Of a DNA stretch of 34,825 bases, positions 8,217-17,206 are shown one piece after another. Within the stretch, counting starts at the first letter, position 1. Every line of letters starts with the position of its first letter. A model generated the notes under the pieces. The model worked only from the letters and a program-made list of their open reading frames with translations, did no database searches and was not told the DNA's origin. The DNA lies in contig CACXZI010000010.1 of assembly GCA_902772105.1 (NCBI GenBank), forward strand, positions 1 to 34,825, in the 5' to 3' direction. The DNA is from Oscillospiraceae bacterium (GTDB taxonomy: Bacteria; Bacillota; Clostridia; Oscillospirales; Ruminococcaceae). The position numbers and the translations under genes are program-made.

Positions 8217-9209
8217 TCAACTTTCTAAACTAAAATAGTTAAAATTACGATCTTTATTTAAAATAACCTGTTTCACCTTATTATATATAGAATGAGCATC
8301 TAACCCACTATTCTTTAAAAGTTCTTCTGTTGTTGCAGATTCTCCAAATTTATCTTTAATTCCTATTTTGTGAACCATTTTTGGATGTTTTTCACAAAGT
8401 AGTTCACAAACAGCAGAATAAAGCCCTCCAATAACACTATGTTCTTCAACTGTGAACAAAAATTCAAAATCTTTTGCTATATCCAAAATTAATTCTTCAT
8501 CAAGAGGTTTAATTGTGCTTATGTTAACAACTGCTGTTTTTATTCCTTCTTCTTCTAAAAGTTCTGCGGCCTTTAAAGAAAAATATACTTCAACACCTGT
8601 TGCAATTAAACAAACAACACTCCCTTTTTTTAGAACAACACCCTTTCCTATTTCAAAATTTTCTATATATTCTGGCCCATTAACATTTGAAGTTAAAAAC
8701 TTTCCGGTTCTTATATAAACAGGACCTCTAAAACTAGCAGCCTTTTTTATTGCTGCAAATGTTTCAAAATAGTCACAAGGAGAAATAATAGTCATATCAG
8801 GAACTGCCCTTAAAATTGCAATATCTTCAATTGCTTGATGTGTTGCCCCATCTTCAGAAGAAGAAAAACCAGAATGAGATCCAATAATTTTAACATTTAA
8901 ATTTGGGTAGCAAATAGAATTTCTAATCTGCTCAAACGCTCTTCCTGCAACAAATATTGCAAAACTTGCAGCAAAAGGAATTTTTCCAGTTGTGCTAAGC
9001 CCTGCTGCAACCCCAATCATATTTGCTTCTGCTATTCCACAATCAAAAAAACGGGAAGGAAATTTTTCTTTAAAAGCTGCTGTTTTTGTTGATGTGCTTA
9101 AATCGGCATCTAAAACAACAACATCTTTATTTTCTTCCCCTAATTCAACCAAAGCATGCCCCACTGCATCCCTTGTTGCCATTTTTCTATCTTTCAATTT
9201 TTCACTCAC
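8217..9209 (-). CDS. tktB: Transketolase, C-terminal subunit
   Basis: This is the pyrimidine-binding and C-terminal half of a split transketolase. With the N-terminal subunit it moves two-carbon units between pentose-phosphate sugars, using thiamine diphosphate. The 330 residues match the usual length for this half. The segment GIAEANMIGVAAGLS (58-72) carries the glutamate that activates thiamine, and SHSGFSSSEDGATHQ (110-124) belongs to the substrate pocket. The start is ambiguous. GTG at 9209 overlaps the upstream stop by eight bases but lacks a good ribosome site. A TTG at 9194-9196 sits seven bases after GGTGAG, and an ATG a few codons later begins the conserved MATRDAVGHAL. Translation is probably coupled to the upstream subunit. 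Confidence 0.92.
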   Translation of the reverse strand: MSEKLKDRKMATRDAVGHALVELGEENKDVVVLDADLSTSTKTAAFKEKFPSRFFDCGIAEANMIGVAAGLSTTGKIPFAASFAIFVAGRAFEQIRNSICYPNLNVKIIGSHSGFSSSEDGATHQAIEDIAILRAVPDMTIISPCDYFETFAAIKKAASFRGPVYIRTGKFLTSNVNGPEYIENFEIGKGVVLKKGSVVCLIATGVEVYFSLKAAELLEEEGIKTAVVNISTIKPLDEELILDIAKDFEFLFTVEEHSVIGGLYSAVCELLCEKHPKMVHKIGIKDKFGESATTEELLKNSGLDAHSIYNKVKQVILNKDRNFNYFSLES

Positions 9210-10047
9210 CCTTTATTTTTTTTATTTCTTGTTCTAGTTCATTAATTGCAATTTTGTGTTCTTCTTCATTTGGGGCTTTTCCATGCCAAGCTGCTTTATT
9301 TTCCATAAAACTAACCCCTTTTCCTTTAATTGTTTTTGCTACAATAATTGTCGGTTTATCTTTAATCATATTAACTTTTTCAAACGCCTTTTCTAATTCA
9401 AAAAAGTTATGTCCATCAACATTTAAAACCTCCAACCCAAAAGCTTTAAACTTTTCTTCTAAATTTTTAAAACCAGCAACCTCTTCAATTGAGCCATCTA
9501 TTTGTAGCCCATTATTATCAACAATAAAGGTTAAATTCGAAAGTTTATTGTGGCAAGCAAAACAAAGAGCTTCAAAAACCTGCCCTTCTTGAAGCTCCCC
9601 ATCACCTAATAAACAATATACTCTTGCTGATGAATTATTTAATTTTAAACCAGCCGCCATACCACAAGCAGCCGAAATTCCTTGCCCTAAAGAACCAGTA
9701 GACATTTCAACCCCTTTTGTTGAATTCATATTTGGATGCCCTTGTAAAAAAGACCCAAACTTTCGCAAACTTTTCAAATCTTCAAAATTTAAAAATCCAG
9801 CTTCAGCCAAAACAGCATATAAAGCAGGCGCCGCATGCCCTTTGCTTAAAACAAACCTATCTCTATTTTCTAAATCCGCTTTATTGCAATCAACCCTTAA
9901 AACTTTTTTATAAAGATATAGCAAAATATCAAGGCAAGATAAAGAACTTCCAGGGTGCCCTGACCTTGCTAGAAATATGCTATTAACAACATAAATTCTA
10001 AGTTTTAATGCTATTTCTCTTAAACTTAATTCTTCTTCAACAACCAT
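9202..10047 (-). CDS. tktA: Transketolase, N-terminal subunit
   Basis: This is the diphosphate-binding half of the split transketolase, 281 residues. Visible features are SGHPGSSLSCLDIL (29-42), SKGHAAPALYAVL near 68-80, GHPNMNST near 103-110, TGSLGQGISAACGMA near 117-131, and the thiamine diphosphate/magnesium motif GDGELQEGQVFEA near 148-160 followed by IVDNNGLQ. All expected histidines and metal ligands are present, so this enzyme looks functional, unlike several others in the window. The ATG is preceded by TAGGAG. The stop overlaps the C-terminal subunit gene, so the pair forms a two-gene operon reading away from the flippase gene. Confidence 0.93.
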   Translation of the reverse strand: MVVEEELSLREIALKLRIYVVNSIFLARSGHPGSSLSCLDILLYLYKKVLRVDCNKADLENRDRFVLSKGHAAPALYAVLAEAGFLNFEDLKSLRKFGSFLQGHPNMNSTKGVEMSTGSLGQGISAACGMAAGLKLNNSSARVYCLLGDGELQEGQVFEALCFACHNKLSNLTFIVDNNGLQIDGSIEEVAGFKNLEEKFKAFGLEVLNVDGHNFFELEKAFEKVNMIKDKPTIIVAKTIKGKGVSFMENKAAWHGKAPNEEEHKIAINELEQEIKKIKGE

Positions 10048-10189
10048 AAATTTTTCTCCTACAAAATTTAAAACAATATATTTTATTTAAAAGCTTATAT
10101 ATTTTTTTCTAAACTACTTTAATCTCACTAACAATTCAAAATCTTTACAATAACATATTATAATAATGCAACCCTAAATATTACATCAA

Positions 10190-10890
10190 CTTAACTTAAA
10201 CTTTTAACTAAAATTTAAATAACATTAATTTTTTAACATTAAATTAAAAATTTAACTAAATTTAAATAACATTAATTTTTTAACATTAAATTAAACCTTT
10301 AACTAAAATTTAAATAATATTAATTTTTTAACATCAACTTAACTTAAACTTTTAACTAAAATTTGAATAACATTAATTTCTTAACATTAAATTAAACTTT
10401 TAACTAAATTTAAATAATATTAATTTCTTAACATCAAATTAAAAATTTAACTAAATTTAAATAACATTAATTTCTTAACATCAAACTAAACTTTTAACTA
10501 AAATTTAAATAACATTAATTTCTTAACATTAAATTAAGCTTTTAACTAAAATTTAAATAATATTAATTTCTTAACATCAAATTAAACTTTTAACTAAATT
10601 TAAATAATATTAATTTCTTGACATTAAATTAAACTTTTAACTAAAATTTGAATAACATTATTTCTTAACATCAAATTAAAAATTTAACTAAATTTAAATA
10701 ATATTATTTCTTAACATTAAATTAAACTTTTAACTAAATTTAAATAACATTAATTTCTTAACATCAAATTAAACTTTTAACTAAAATTTAAATAATATTA
10801 TTTCTTAACATCAAATTAAACTTTTAACTAAAATTTAAATAACATTAATTTCTTAACATTAAATTAAATTTTTAACTAACTAAATTTTTT
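10190..10890. repeat. Intergenic tandem array, about 15 units of 46-53 bp
   Basis: The word taacta recurs at 10205, 10253, 10300, 10353, 10401, 10448, 10495, 10543, 10591, 10638, 10685, 10731, 10778, 10825 and 10873, nearly always 46-48 bp apart with one 53-bp step. Each unit contains taaataacattaattt and ttaacatcaaatt-like words. The sequence is unrelated in register to the 6946-8210 array. It lies between the divergent transketolase and flippase genes. Confidence 0.93.
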
Positions 10891-11332
10891 AAAAAACTTT
10901 CCAAATAAACCAAATTTACTTTAATATCTTATGTAATATAAAATCTAAAAACTTACTATAAAAATTCTTGTTAAAACCACTATAATATTAATATAAACTC
11001 AAATTCTTAACAATATCAACCCCCAAACATAATAAATTAAAAATAGGAAAAGCCAAATAAAATATACTAGTTGTCTTTATTAAAATAAAATCAAAATTAT
11101 TATGTAATAAGCAAATTTTAAAATTAAGTAAAAACCATTTTATCTACATATTTTTTAAAATATTCTATACTTAAATTTAACCCAATTACATAACATTTGA
11201 TATTTACATTATATCACCTGACAAAAATTTTTCAACCATTAATACCAGATTTTGTAGTGCTTTTTGACTTTTTAAGTCTATTTTAAAACAACAATGCATA
11301 TTTTTTATTTAGAAATAAAAGTACAAAATAGA
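10891..11332. other. AT-rich upstream region of the flippase gene
   Basis: About 440 bp without an open frame. A short palindrome gactttttaagtc lies near 11265-11277, and no convincing promoter could be placed. I see nothing else in it. Confidence 0.4.
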
Positions 11333-11349
11333 AAGGTTAAAATTTTAAA

Positions 11350-12900
11350 ATGCAAAAAAAAGTATTGTTAAAAGGGGCAGTAATTGTTCTTTGTGCTTCA
11401 GTTATAACCAGAATTTTAGGCTTTTTCTTTAGAGTTTTTTTAGCAGATAATTTAGGTGCACAAGGAATGGGAGTATATCAACTAATAATGTCTTTATATA
11501 TGTTAGTTGTAACATTTTCAACATCTGGAATTAGTTTTGCTGTTTCATGCATAATATCCGAAAATATGGCAAAACAAGACAAAAAAAATCCAAAAACAAT
11601 ATTAAAAATTTCGATGCTATTTGCATTTTTGATATCTAGTTTTGTTTGTTTTATTTTAATATTTTTTAACAACCAAATTGCTGAATATATTTTAAAAGAC
11701 AAAAGAACAACATATTCAATATTTTGGCTTGCTCCAAGTCTTCCTTTTATGGCAGTTTCTTCTTGCGTTAAAGGCTATTTTTTTGCTAAAAGAAAACCAA
11801 TTTTCCCTTCTATTGCAAGCATAATAGAACAAACAATTAGAATGATTTTTATATTCATTCTTTTAGGCTCTTTTATAGAACAAGGAATAAACACATCGTG
11901 TGCAATAATTTCAATTGGAATGACAATATCCGAAATCATATCTTTCTTCTATATGTTTATTCTATATTTAAAAGACAAAAAAACAATCAAAATTTCAAAC
12001 ACCAGCAAAAAAAACATATTCTCAAAAATATTAAAAGTTTCGGTTCCAATTCAAGCAAGCACAAGTTTTAACGCTGCTTTAAAGCTTGTTGAAAGTGTTT
12101 TGATAATAGAAAGCCTTAAAATTTTCACACATGGCAATTTAGATGCAGCAACAGGAACATATGGAATAATTAGAGGGATGGTTTTTCCTTTAATTTTGTT
12201 TCCAACTTCATTTTTGCAATCTATCATAACGGTTTTAATTCCAGAACTTTCGGGTGCATCAGCAGGAGGAAACAAAAGAGCAATTAGAAAAGCCTGCGAT
12301 AAATCTTTGCAGCTAACATTAATTATGGGAATATTTGTTGCTGCAATATTCATAATGTTCCCAGACAAAATAGCAGCAATGTTTTATAAAAACCAGGAAG
12401 TTGCTCCATATCTTAAAATTTTTTCATTACTATGCCCAATACTTTATGTTCAACTAATATGCATGGGAATTTTAAATGCCATAGGAGAACAAATAGCTTC
12501 AATGAAATATAACATATTAGAAGGTGTTATAAAAATTATTTTAATAGCTTTATTTGTCCCAAGAGGTGGAATTAATGCATTTTTAATTTTAACATTTGCT
12601 GTGACTATTTTCACCTTATTCTTATTTGCATTCCGTCTATTTAAAGTAACATATTTTCCTATTCTTCTAAACAAAATTTTAATTAAACCTATAGTTGCAA
12701 TAACAATATCCTGCGCTTTATCTCTTGCGTTAAAAGGCAGATTAGAAGAACTTATTCCAAATTGGATATTTGTTGGTTTATCTAGCGGATTTATATTTAC
12801 CGTCTATTTTTTATTACTATTTTCTTTAGGATGTTTAAAAAAACCAGAAAGAACAATAATTAAAAAACATATTCCAAAAAAAAATAAAAAAATTTCCTAA
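11350..12900 (+). CDS. SpoVB/MurJ-like lipid flippase (MOP superfamily)
   Basis: A 516-residue membrane protein with about 14 hydrophobic segments. The N-terminus (KKVLLKGAVIVLCASVITRILGFFFR over residues 3-28) and the following NLGAQGMGVYQLIMSLY are characteristic of the SpoVB/YtgP branch of the polysaccharide exporter and MurJ superfamily. Members flip lipid-linked precursors such as lipid II across the cytoplasmic membrane. The first ATG has only a weak AAAGG upstream. A SpoVB-type name does not prove sporulation: such proteins also serve vegetative wall synthesis, which fits the RodA-like and DacF-like genes in the window. The C-terminus is lysine-rich. A repeat array begins right at the stop codon. 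Confidence 0.85.
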   Translation: MQKKVLLKGAVIVLCASVITRILGFFFRVFLADNLGAQGMGVYQLIMSLYMLVVTFSTSGISFAVSCIISENMAKQDKKNPKTILKISMLFAFLISSFVCFILIFFNNQIAEYILKDKRTTYSIFWLAPSLPFMAVSSCVKGYFFAKRKPIFPSIASIIEQTIRMIFIFILLGSFIEQGINTSCAIISIGMTISEIISFFYMFILYLKDKKTIKISNTSKKNIFSKILKVSVPIQASTSFNAALKLVESVLIIESLKIFTHGNLDAATGTYGIIRGMVFPLILFPTSFLQSIITVLIPELSGASAGGNKRAIRKACDKSLQLTLIMGIFVAAIFIMFPDKIAAMFYKNQEVAPYLKIFSLLCPILYVQLICMGILNAIGEQIASMKYNILEGVIKIILIALFVPRGGINAFLILTFAVTIFTLFLFAFRLFKVTYFPILLNKILIKPIVAITISCALSLALKGRLEELIPNWIFVGLSSGFIFTVYFLLLFSLGCLKKPERTIIKKHIPKKNKKIS

Positions 12901-13170
12901 AACATAAACTAAACTAAATTTAAAATAACATTTCTTTAAAACAAAAGCTAAAACATAAACTAAACTAAAATTAAAATAACATTTCTTTAAACAAAAGCTA
13001 AAACATAAACTAAACTAAATTTAAAATAATATTCTTTAAACAAAAGCTAAAACATAAACTAAATTTAAATAATATTTCTTTAAACAAAACCTAAAACATA
13101 AACTAAATTTAAAATAACATTTCTTTAAACAAAAGCTAAAACATAAACTAAACTAAATTTAAAATTATGT
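12901..13170. repeat. Intergenic tandem array, about 6 units of 44-51 bp
   Basis: The word aacataaac occurs at 12901, 12952, 13002, 13051, 13095 and 13140. Each unit contains ttaaaataacatttcttta and caaaagcta. The array starts directly after the flippase stop codon and ends just before the stop of the convergent phosphoesterase gene. Confidence 0.9.
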
Positions 13171-13180
13171 ATAAATTATT

Positions 13181-13849
13181 TTATAAAACCTTAACAACAT
13201 CCTCAAAAACAGCACGATATCTTGGAGGGATTTTTTTATCTACATGATATTTCCCAAAAAACCAATTTTTAAAATCACAATGCATCCTAATTTCCTCCAA
13301 AATTGAATTTATAGCATTATCCTGCTTTTTCCCATCACGCAAACAAGGAGTTATTGCCAAAGGCGCTTCATGACTTATTATTAAATCAAACCGACCACGT
13401 TCTCTTTTTATGTTTTTAATAACAGAATTAACGCACTGCTTATTCGTAAACTTTTCGGGCCACCAATTATTAGTTTCAAGATCTGATAACAAATCATCAT
13501 CAAATCCACCACCAAAAGTTAAAATTTTTCTATTATCTATATTAAAAACTTCCCCCTGCATTAAATATACTATATTTCTGGAAATGAACCTAACATGCCC
13601 ACCATTCCAAACACTAACAGGATATTCTTCAATTAAAGCATTATTATCATTACATCCATCAACAAAAGCAATGAAATATTTTCTCTTAGAAAGCCATTTT
13701 AAATTTTTATATTCTTGTTGAGATTTATCCCACAAAAACCCAAAGTCACCACAAACAATTAAAACGTCCCCTCTTTTTATCTTTCTAAATGCTGGATTTT
13801 CTAAAAAAGGTTCAATTTGCCCATGTTTGTCACCAGTAACATAAATCAA
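13181..13849 (-). CDS. Metallophosphoesterase homologue with altered metal-binding motifs
   Basis: A 222-residue calcineurin-like phosphoesterase of the short Firmicutes type. Conserved parts are GDKHG (6-10), VCGDFGFLW (32-40), VSVWNGGHVRFI near 78-89, WWPEK near 129-133, and SHEAP (159-163). Two active-site motifs are broken. The usual G-N-H-E reads GCND (65-68), removing the metal-ligand Asn and the catalytic His. The usual G-H-x-H reads GKYH (199-202), replacing a metal-ligand His by Lys. The fold is probably kept but hydrolysis is doubtful. The start is TTG, chosen because AGGAGG lies seven bases upstream. It is convergent with the flippase gene and divergent from the DacF-like gene. Confidence 0.82.
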   Translation of the reverse strand: MIYVTGDKHGQIEPFLENPAFRKIKRGDVLIVCGDFGFLWDKSQQEYKNLKWLSKRKYFIAFVDGCNDNNALIEEYPVSVWNGGHVRFISRNIVYLMQGEVFNIDNRKILTFGGGFDDDLLSDLETNNWWPEKFTNKQCVNSVIKNIKRERGRFDLIISHEAPLAITPCLRDGKKQDNAINSILEEIRMHCDFKNWFFGKYHVDKKIPPRYRAVFEDVVKVL

Positions 13850-13917
13850 TAAATAACCTCCTTTTCTTTAAAGGTTCCGAAAATTTAATAAATAAATTAA
13901 TTATTTTTATAAAAATG

Positions 13918-13926
13918 TGATATAAT
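13918..13926 (+). promoter_or_regulatory. Extended -10 promoter of the DacF-like gene
   Basis: TGA followed by a perfect TATAAT (13921-13926) forms an extended -10 element. No clear -35 is needed or seen. The leader to the ATG at 14021 is about 88 nt. Confidence 0.5.
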
Positions 13927-14020
13927 TATATACTGTATGAACTATAATATTATATGTTAACTTAAACACATTTTATTTCAACTACTGCTAATTTTAAATC
14001 ATTTTTAGGAGAATGTCTAT

Positions 14021-15373
14021 ATGAAATTTACCAAAAATATTTCAATTTTGTTTTTTCTATCATTTATATTCCTTTTTTTTAATATTACAACAAAAGCTGT
14101 TAAAAATCCATTTGGTTTAGACGTTAACATTGAAAGTGATGCTATATATTTTGTTAACGAAGACACAAACACCATAATTTACGAAAAAAATAAAAATTTG
14201 AAAATTCCTTGTTCTGCTCTTGCAAAGATGATGACAACAATTTTAGTTTTAGAATCTAAAGAATGCAAAGAAAACCCAAAAAAATTTTTAAATAAAAAAA
14301 TAACCGCAAGCCCAGAAATTTTCGATAGATTATATTTAAAAGGAGCCTCAAACGCAAACCTTAGAAAAGGAGAAACAATAACCGTTAAAGATGCTTTATT
14401 TGCAACAATGATCCAATCTGCTTGTGAAGCTACTATGATGCTTGTTGAAATGTTTTGCAAACAAAACACCGAAGAATTTGTTAATATGATGAACGAAAAA
14501 GCAAAAGAGCTAAAAATGGAAAACACAAATTTTGTAGACCCAGATGGGCTAGACACTTCATCTCAACAAACAACAGCATATGACATGTATCTTCTAACCA
14601 AATATTGTATGAAAAACAATTTGTTTAAAAAAATAGCAACAACAACAACATATGAAATCCCACCAACAAATATACATCAAAAACCAACAAAACTAATACA
14701 TACAAATAAAATGCTAAGCAAATTTTTAGGTGGAAAAAACTATGATGAAAGAGTTAAAGGAATTAAAACAGCGAAAATAGAAGGCAAAGACAATTTAGTT
14801 ACAATAGCACAAGACAAAAGCTACAACTACACATTAATAATTTTAGGAGCTCCTAAAATAAACAATGAAAGTGTCGTATATAAAGAAGCAAGAGGCCTTT
14901 ACAACTGGGCTTTTAAAAATTTAAAATTAGAAATAATTGCAGCGCCAGGAGAAAAAACAATTCCAAACAACATTCAAGTTAATATGAGCAAAAATTCAGC
15001 TGGAGTTATCCTAACTCCAAAAGAACAGGTTACAATTTTAATTCCATCTCATGTTGATAAATCAACAATATATTGGGATCTATCAGATTTGCCTAAAACA
15101 CTAGATGCCCCAATAAAAAAAGGAACAGAAATAGGAGAAGTTAAACTAAAACTTTCAGACCAAGAAATAGCAAAGGTTACAGTTGCTGCTGCACAAGATG
15201 TTAAAGCAGATATATTTTCTTTTATATCTAACATGGTTATTAGAATCTTAACTTCCATATGGTTTATTCTTTCTTCAATTATTATAATAGCAGTTGTTCT
15301 ATGGCTTTTTATAAATAATAAATTTAAACCTAAAAAAAAGAAAAATATAAGAAAATATAAGCCATTTCATTAG
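14021..15373 (+). CDS. DacF/PBP5-like D-Ala-D-Ala carboxypeptidase homologue, active site lost
   Basis: Secreted, membrane-anchored member of the low-molecular-weight penicillin-binding proteins that trim D-alanine from peptidoglycan peptides. The 450 residues comprise a signal peptide (1-26), a peptidase S11 domain (about 35-290), a PBP5-type C-terminal domain (about 300-395) and a C-terminal membrane helix (about 407-430) with a basic tail. The family scaffold is clear: TNFVDPDGLD (169-178), TTAYDM (184-189), VKGIKT (245-250). All three catalytic motifs are altered. SxxK becomes A-L-A-K (66-69, with a Ser one position too early), SxN becomes SAC (133-135) and KTG becomes KTA (249-251). It probably binds rather than cleaves peptidoglycan or is decaying. 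The start has aggag upstream. Confidence 0.85.
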   Translation: MKFTKNISILFFLSFIFLFFNITTKAVKNPFGLDVNIESDAIYFVNEDTNTIIYEKNKNLKIPCSALAKMMTTILVLESKECKENPKKFLNKKITASPEIFDRLYLKGASNANLRKGETITVKDALFATMIQSACEATMMLVEMFCKQNTEEFVNMMNEKAKELKMENTNFVDPDGLDTSSQQTTAYDMYLLTKYCMKNNLFKKIATTTTYEIPPTNIHQKPTKLIHTNKMLSKFLGGKNYDERVKGIKTAKIEGKDNLVTIAQDKSYNYTLIILGAPKINNESVVYKEARGLYNWAFKNLKLEIIAAPGEKTIPNNIQVNMSKNSAGVILTPKEQVTILIPSHVDKSTIYWDLSDLPKTLDAPIKKGTEIGEVKLKLSDQEIAKVTVAAAQDVKADIFSFISNMVIRILTSIWFILSSIIIIAVVLWLFINNKFKPKKKKNIRKYKPFH

Positions 15374-16019
15374 ATTTTCTAATTAGTTAATTTATGTTTT
15401 ATAAAATCCAAAATAAATTATTTAAACAAATTTTTTAATATTTACTAATAATTAAAATAGATCTACCACTATAAAATTTACACTATATATTAATTAACAT
15501 TTATTTTTTCACTTAATATTTAATTTAAATCTAATACCACCACTTTCTCAATATTATAAACTTTTTTATTTATACCAAAAAAATTTATAAGAATTTTAAA
15601 TATATTTAATAATTCAAAATCACTATTAATATAAATTTTAATTAACATTTATTTTATTACTAAAAAAATTATTTTAGGTTACATATAAATTCAATTTAAA
15701 CCTTAATTTGTTTAATCTGTTATTACACATAAATAAATTCAATTTAACTTTAATTCCCTATTTTAATAAAACTTTTAATTAAATTAAAATTTAAAATTTT
15801 AATAGATATTTTCAAAAATATAGTTTATATTTTATAAAACCCAAAATAAAATTATTTAAACGAACTTTTTAAATAATAATAACTATAAAAATATAGAAAA
15901 CCTATTTTAAAATTAACACACTAGTTCTTATAATTTTAAGAAAAATAAAAACATACTTAAAAGAAATTTTAATGTTATTTTTTTAATTTATTATAAAAAT
16001 CCACCACTTTAACAAAGCA
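15374..16019. other. AT-rich gap without recognisable gene
   Basis: No open frame with a ribosome site. The stretch near 15391-15450 is an imperfect copy of 15831-15890 (both contain ttataaaa-cccaaaataaa-like words followed by ttatttaaac). Nothing else is seen. Confidence 0.45.
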
Positions 16020-16487
16020 AAAAATAGCCTCATTTAAAATAACTTTTATATTTACCAAATTTTTAATTATATAAAACTTTATTATTTTACTTTAAAAATT
16101 GAACAACAATATTTAAAATAACTTTTATATTTATCAAATTTTAATTATATATAAAACTTTATTATTTTACTTTAAAAATTAAACAACAATATTTAAAATA
16201 ACTTTTTATATTTATCAAATTTTAATTATATATAAAACTTTATTATTCTGCTTTTAAAACTAACATTCTAGTTTTTATATATTTAAACTACATATTAAAC
16301 TCTAAAAAATATTCAATAATCCAAAGACAAAAAAATAGCCTTATTTAAAATAGCTTTTATATTTATTAAATTTTAATTATATAAAACTTTATTATTCTGC
16401 TTTTAAAACTAACATTCTAGTTTTTATATATTTAAACTACATATTAAACTCTAAAAAATATTCAATAATCCAAAAACGAAAAAAATA
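16020..16487. repeat. Nested intergenic duplication, including a 149-bp tandem copy
   Basis: A core of about 75-95 bp (atttaaaataacttttatatttatcaaattttaattatataaa-like) occurs four times between 16030 and 16390. In addition, 16242-16340 is repeated at an offset of exactly 149 bp (ttattctgcttttaaaac at 16243 and 16392; ccaaagacaaaaaaatagcc at 16320 and 16469). The 149-bp unit ends in a terminator-like tagcctt segment, so a degenerate copy of the downstream terminator lies near 16336-16352. Confidence 0.85.
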
Positions 16488-16508
16488 GCCTTGGTTCAAA
16501 CCAAAGCC
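16478..16508 (-). terminator. Terminator of the small membrane protein gene
   Basis: On the minus strand GCTTTGGTT pairs with AACCAAGGC (16488-16507, one G-U pair), followed by a run of T (complement of 16479-16485). Confidence 0.7.
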
Positions 16509-16524
16509 ATCCATATTTAAAATT

Positions 16525-16692
16525 TTAAAAAATCCCACACTCGTCGTAATCTTTCCATTTTTCTTCATGTTGCATCTTAGCAAAAAAATGCCCCAATGCA
16601 AAAAACACTCCAAAAATAACAGTAAAAAAGCAAAAGACAATCAAAACTAAACTAACTAAAGGGCACCTTCTCTCAACCTTAACATTTCTCAT
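16525..16692 (-). CDS. Small membrane protein, 55 residues
   Basis: This gene is shorter than a typical ORF cut-off and is called from its signals. The ATG at 16690-16692 has GGGGAG seven bases upstream, a possible extended -10 (TGT-TATATT at 16730-16738) lies before it, and a terminator lies 17 bp after the stop. The product starts MRNVKVERRCPL, continues with one strong hydrophobic segment (about residues 12-38), then a charged tail ending DYDECGIF. Composition is more GC-rich than the surrounding gap, which supports coding. The N-terminal positive charges predict the tail outside the membrane. I do not recognise the family. It lies 75 bp downstream of rpsT in the same direction. Confidence 0.65.
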   Translation of the reverse strand: MRNVKVERRCPLVSLVLIVFCFFTVIFGVFFALGHFFAKMQHEEKWKDYDECGIF

Positions 16693-16766
16693 GTCTTAAC
16701 TCCCCTTCACAATTTAATTTAAAAACCTAAATATAACAAATCCTAAAATCATCCTGCTGTATAAAA

Positions 16767-17027
16767 CTACTTAGAAAGATTAAACGCAAGCTGCAATTTA
16801 GACTTTTTATTAGCCGCTTTATTTTTGTGGATAATTCCTTTTGCAACCGCTTTGTCTAATTTTTTAACAGCAAGCCTTAAAGCATCTTTAGACATAGAAT
16901 CTTTGTTTTCTATTGCAACCTTTGCATTTTTCAAAACAGTTTTTAAATTGCTTTTAATCATTTTATTTCTTAATGTTTTTGTTTTTGTTACTCGAACTCT
17001 TTTCTTAGCCGAAGCAATATTTGGCAC
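16767..17027 (-). CDS. rpsT: 30S ribosomal protein S20
   Basis: The 86-residue basic protein begins PNIASAKKRVRVTKTKTLRN and contains the S20 helices, with KGIIHKNKAANKKSKL near the C-terminus. S20 binds the 5' domain of 16S rRNA early in small-subunit assembly. The start is GTG, supported by GGTGGG seven bases upstream and by the conserved PNI N-terminus. It is divergent from pheS, with its own promoter at 17069-17097. Length and sequence are normal for the family. Confidence 0.95.
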   Translation of the reverse strand: MPNIASAKKRVRVTKTKTLRNKMIKSNLKTVLKNAKVAIENKDSMSKDALRLAVKKLDKAVAKGIIHKNKAANKKSKLQLAFNLSK

Positions 17028-17068
17028 TAAAATCCCACCTTTTTTAATTTTTAAATATAACTTTTAAT

Positions 17069-17097
17069 ATGTTACCACACCTTTTATTAAAACGCAA
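17069..17097 (-). promoter_or_regulatory. Promoter of rpsT
   Basis: On the minus strand TTGCGT (17092-17097), 17 bases, TAACAT (17069-17074) with an upstream TG extension. Confidence 0.5.
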
Positions 17098-17177
17098 GCC
17101 TATTTTAAAATTTCTTTAATATTTCAAACCTTAATGAAAACAAAAAAATAAAAATTTATAAAAAATTCAAAAATATG

Positions 17178-17206
17178 TTGTAAAAAAATTCAAAAAGTGA
17201 TACAAT
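17178..17206 (+). promoter_or_regulatory. Promoter of pheS
   Basis: TTGTAA (17178-17183), 17 bases, TACAAT (17201-17206). The leader to the ATG at 17281 is about 70 nt. It contains no T-box consensus. Confidence 0.6.

Noticed and set aside
11350..12900. Proof that the organism sporulates
   Set aside because: SpoVB-like and DacF-like names do not show sporulation; both families include vegetative wall proteins, and no sporulation-specific gene is present.
16437..16640. 67-codon frame over the end of the small membrane protein gene
   Set aside because: It reads another frame through the terminator and repeat; the ribosome site, promoter and terminator support the 55-residue frame instead.
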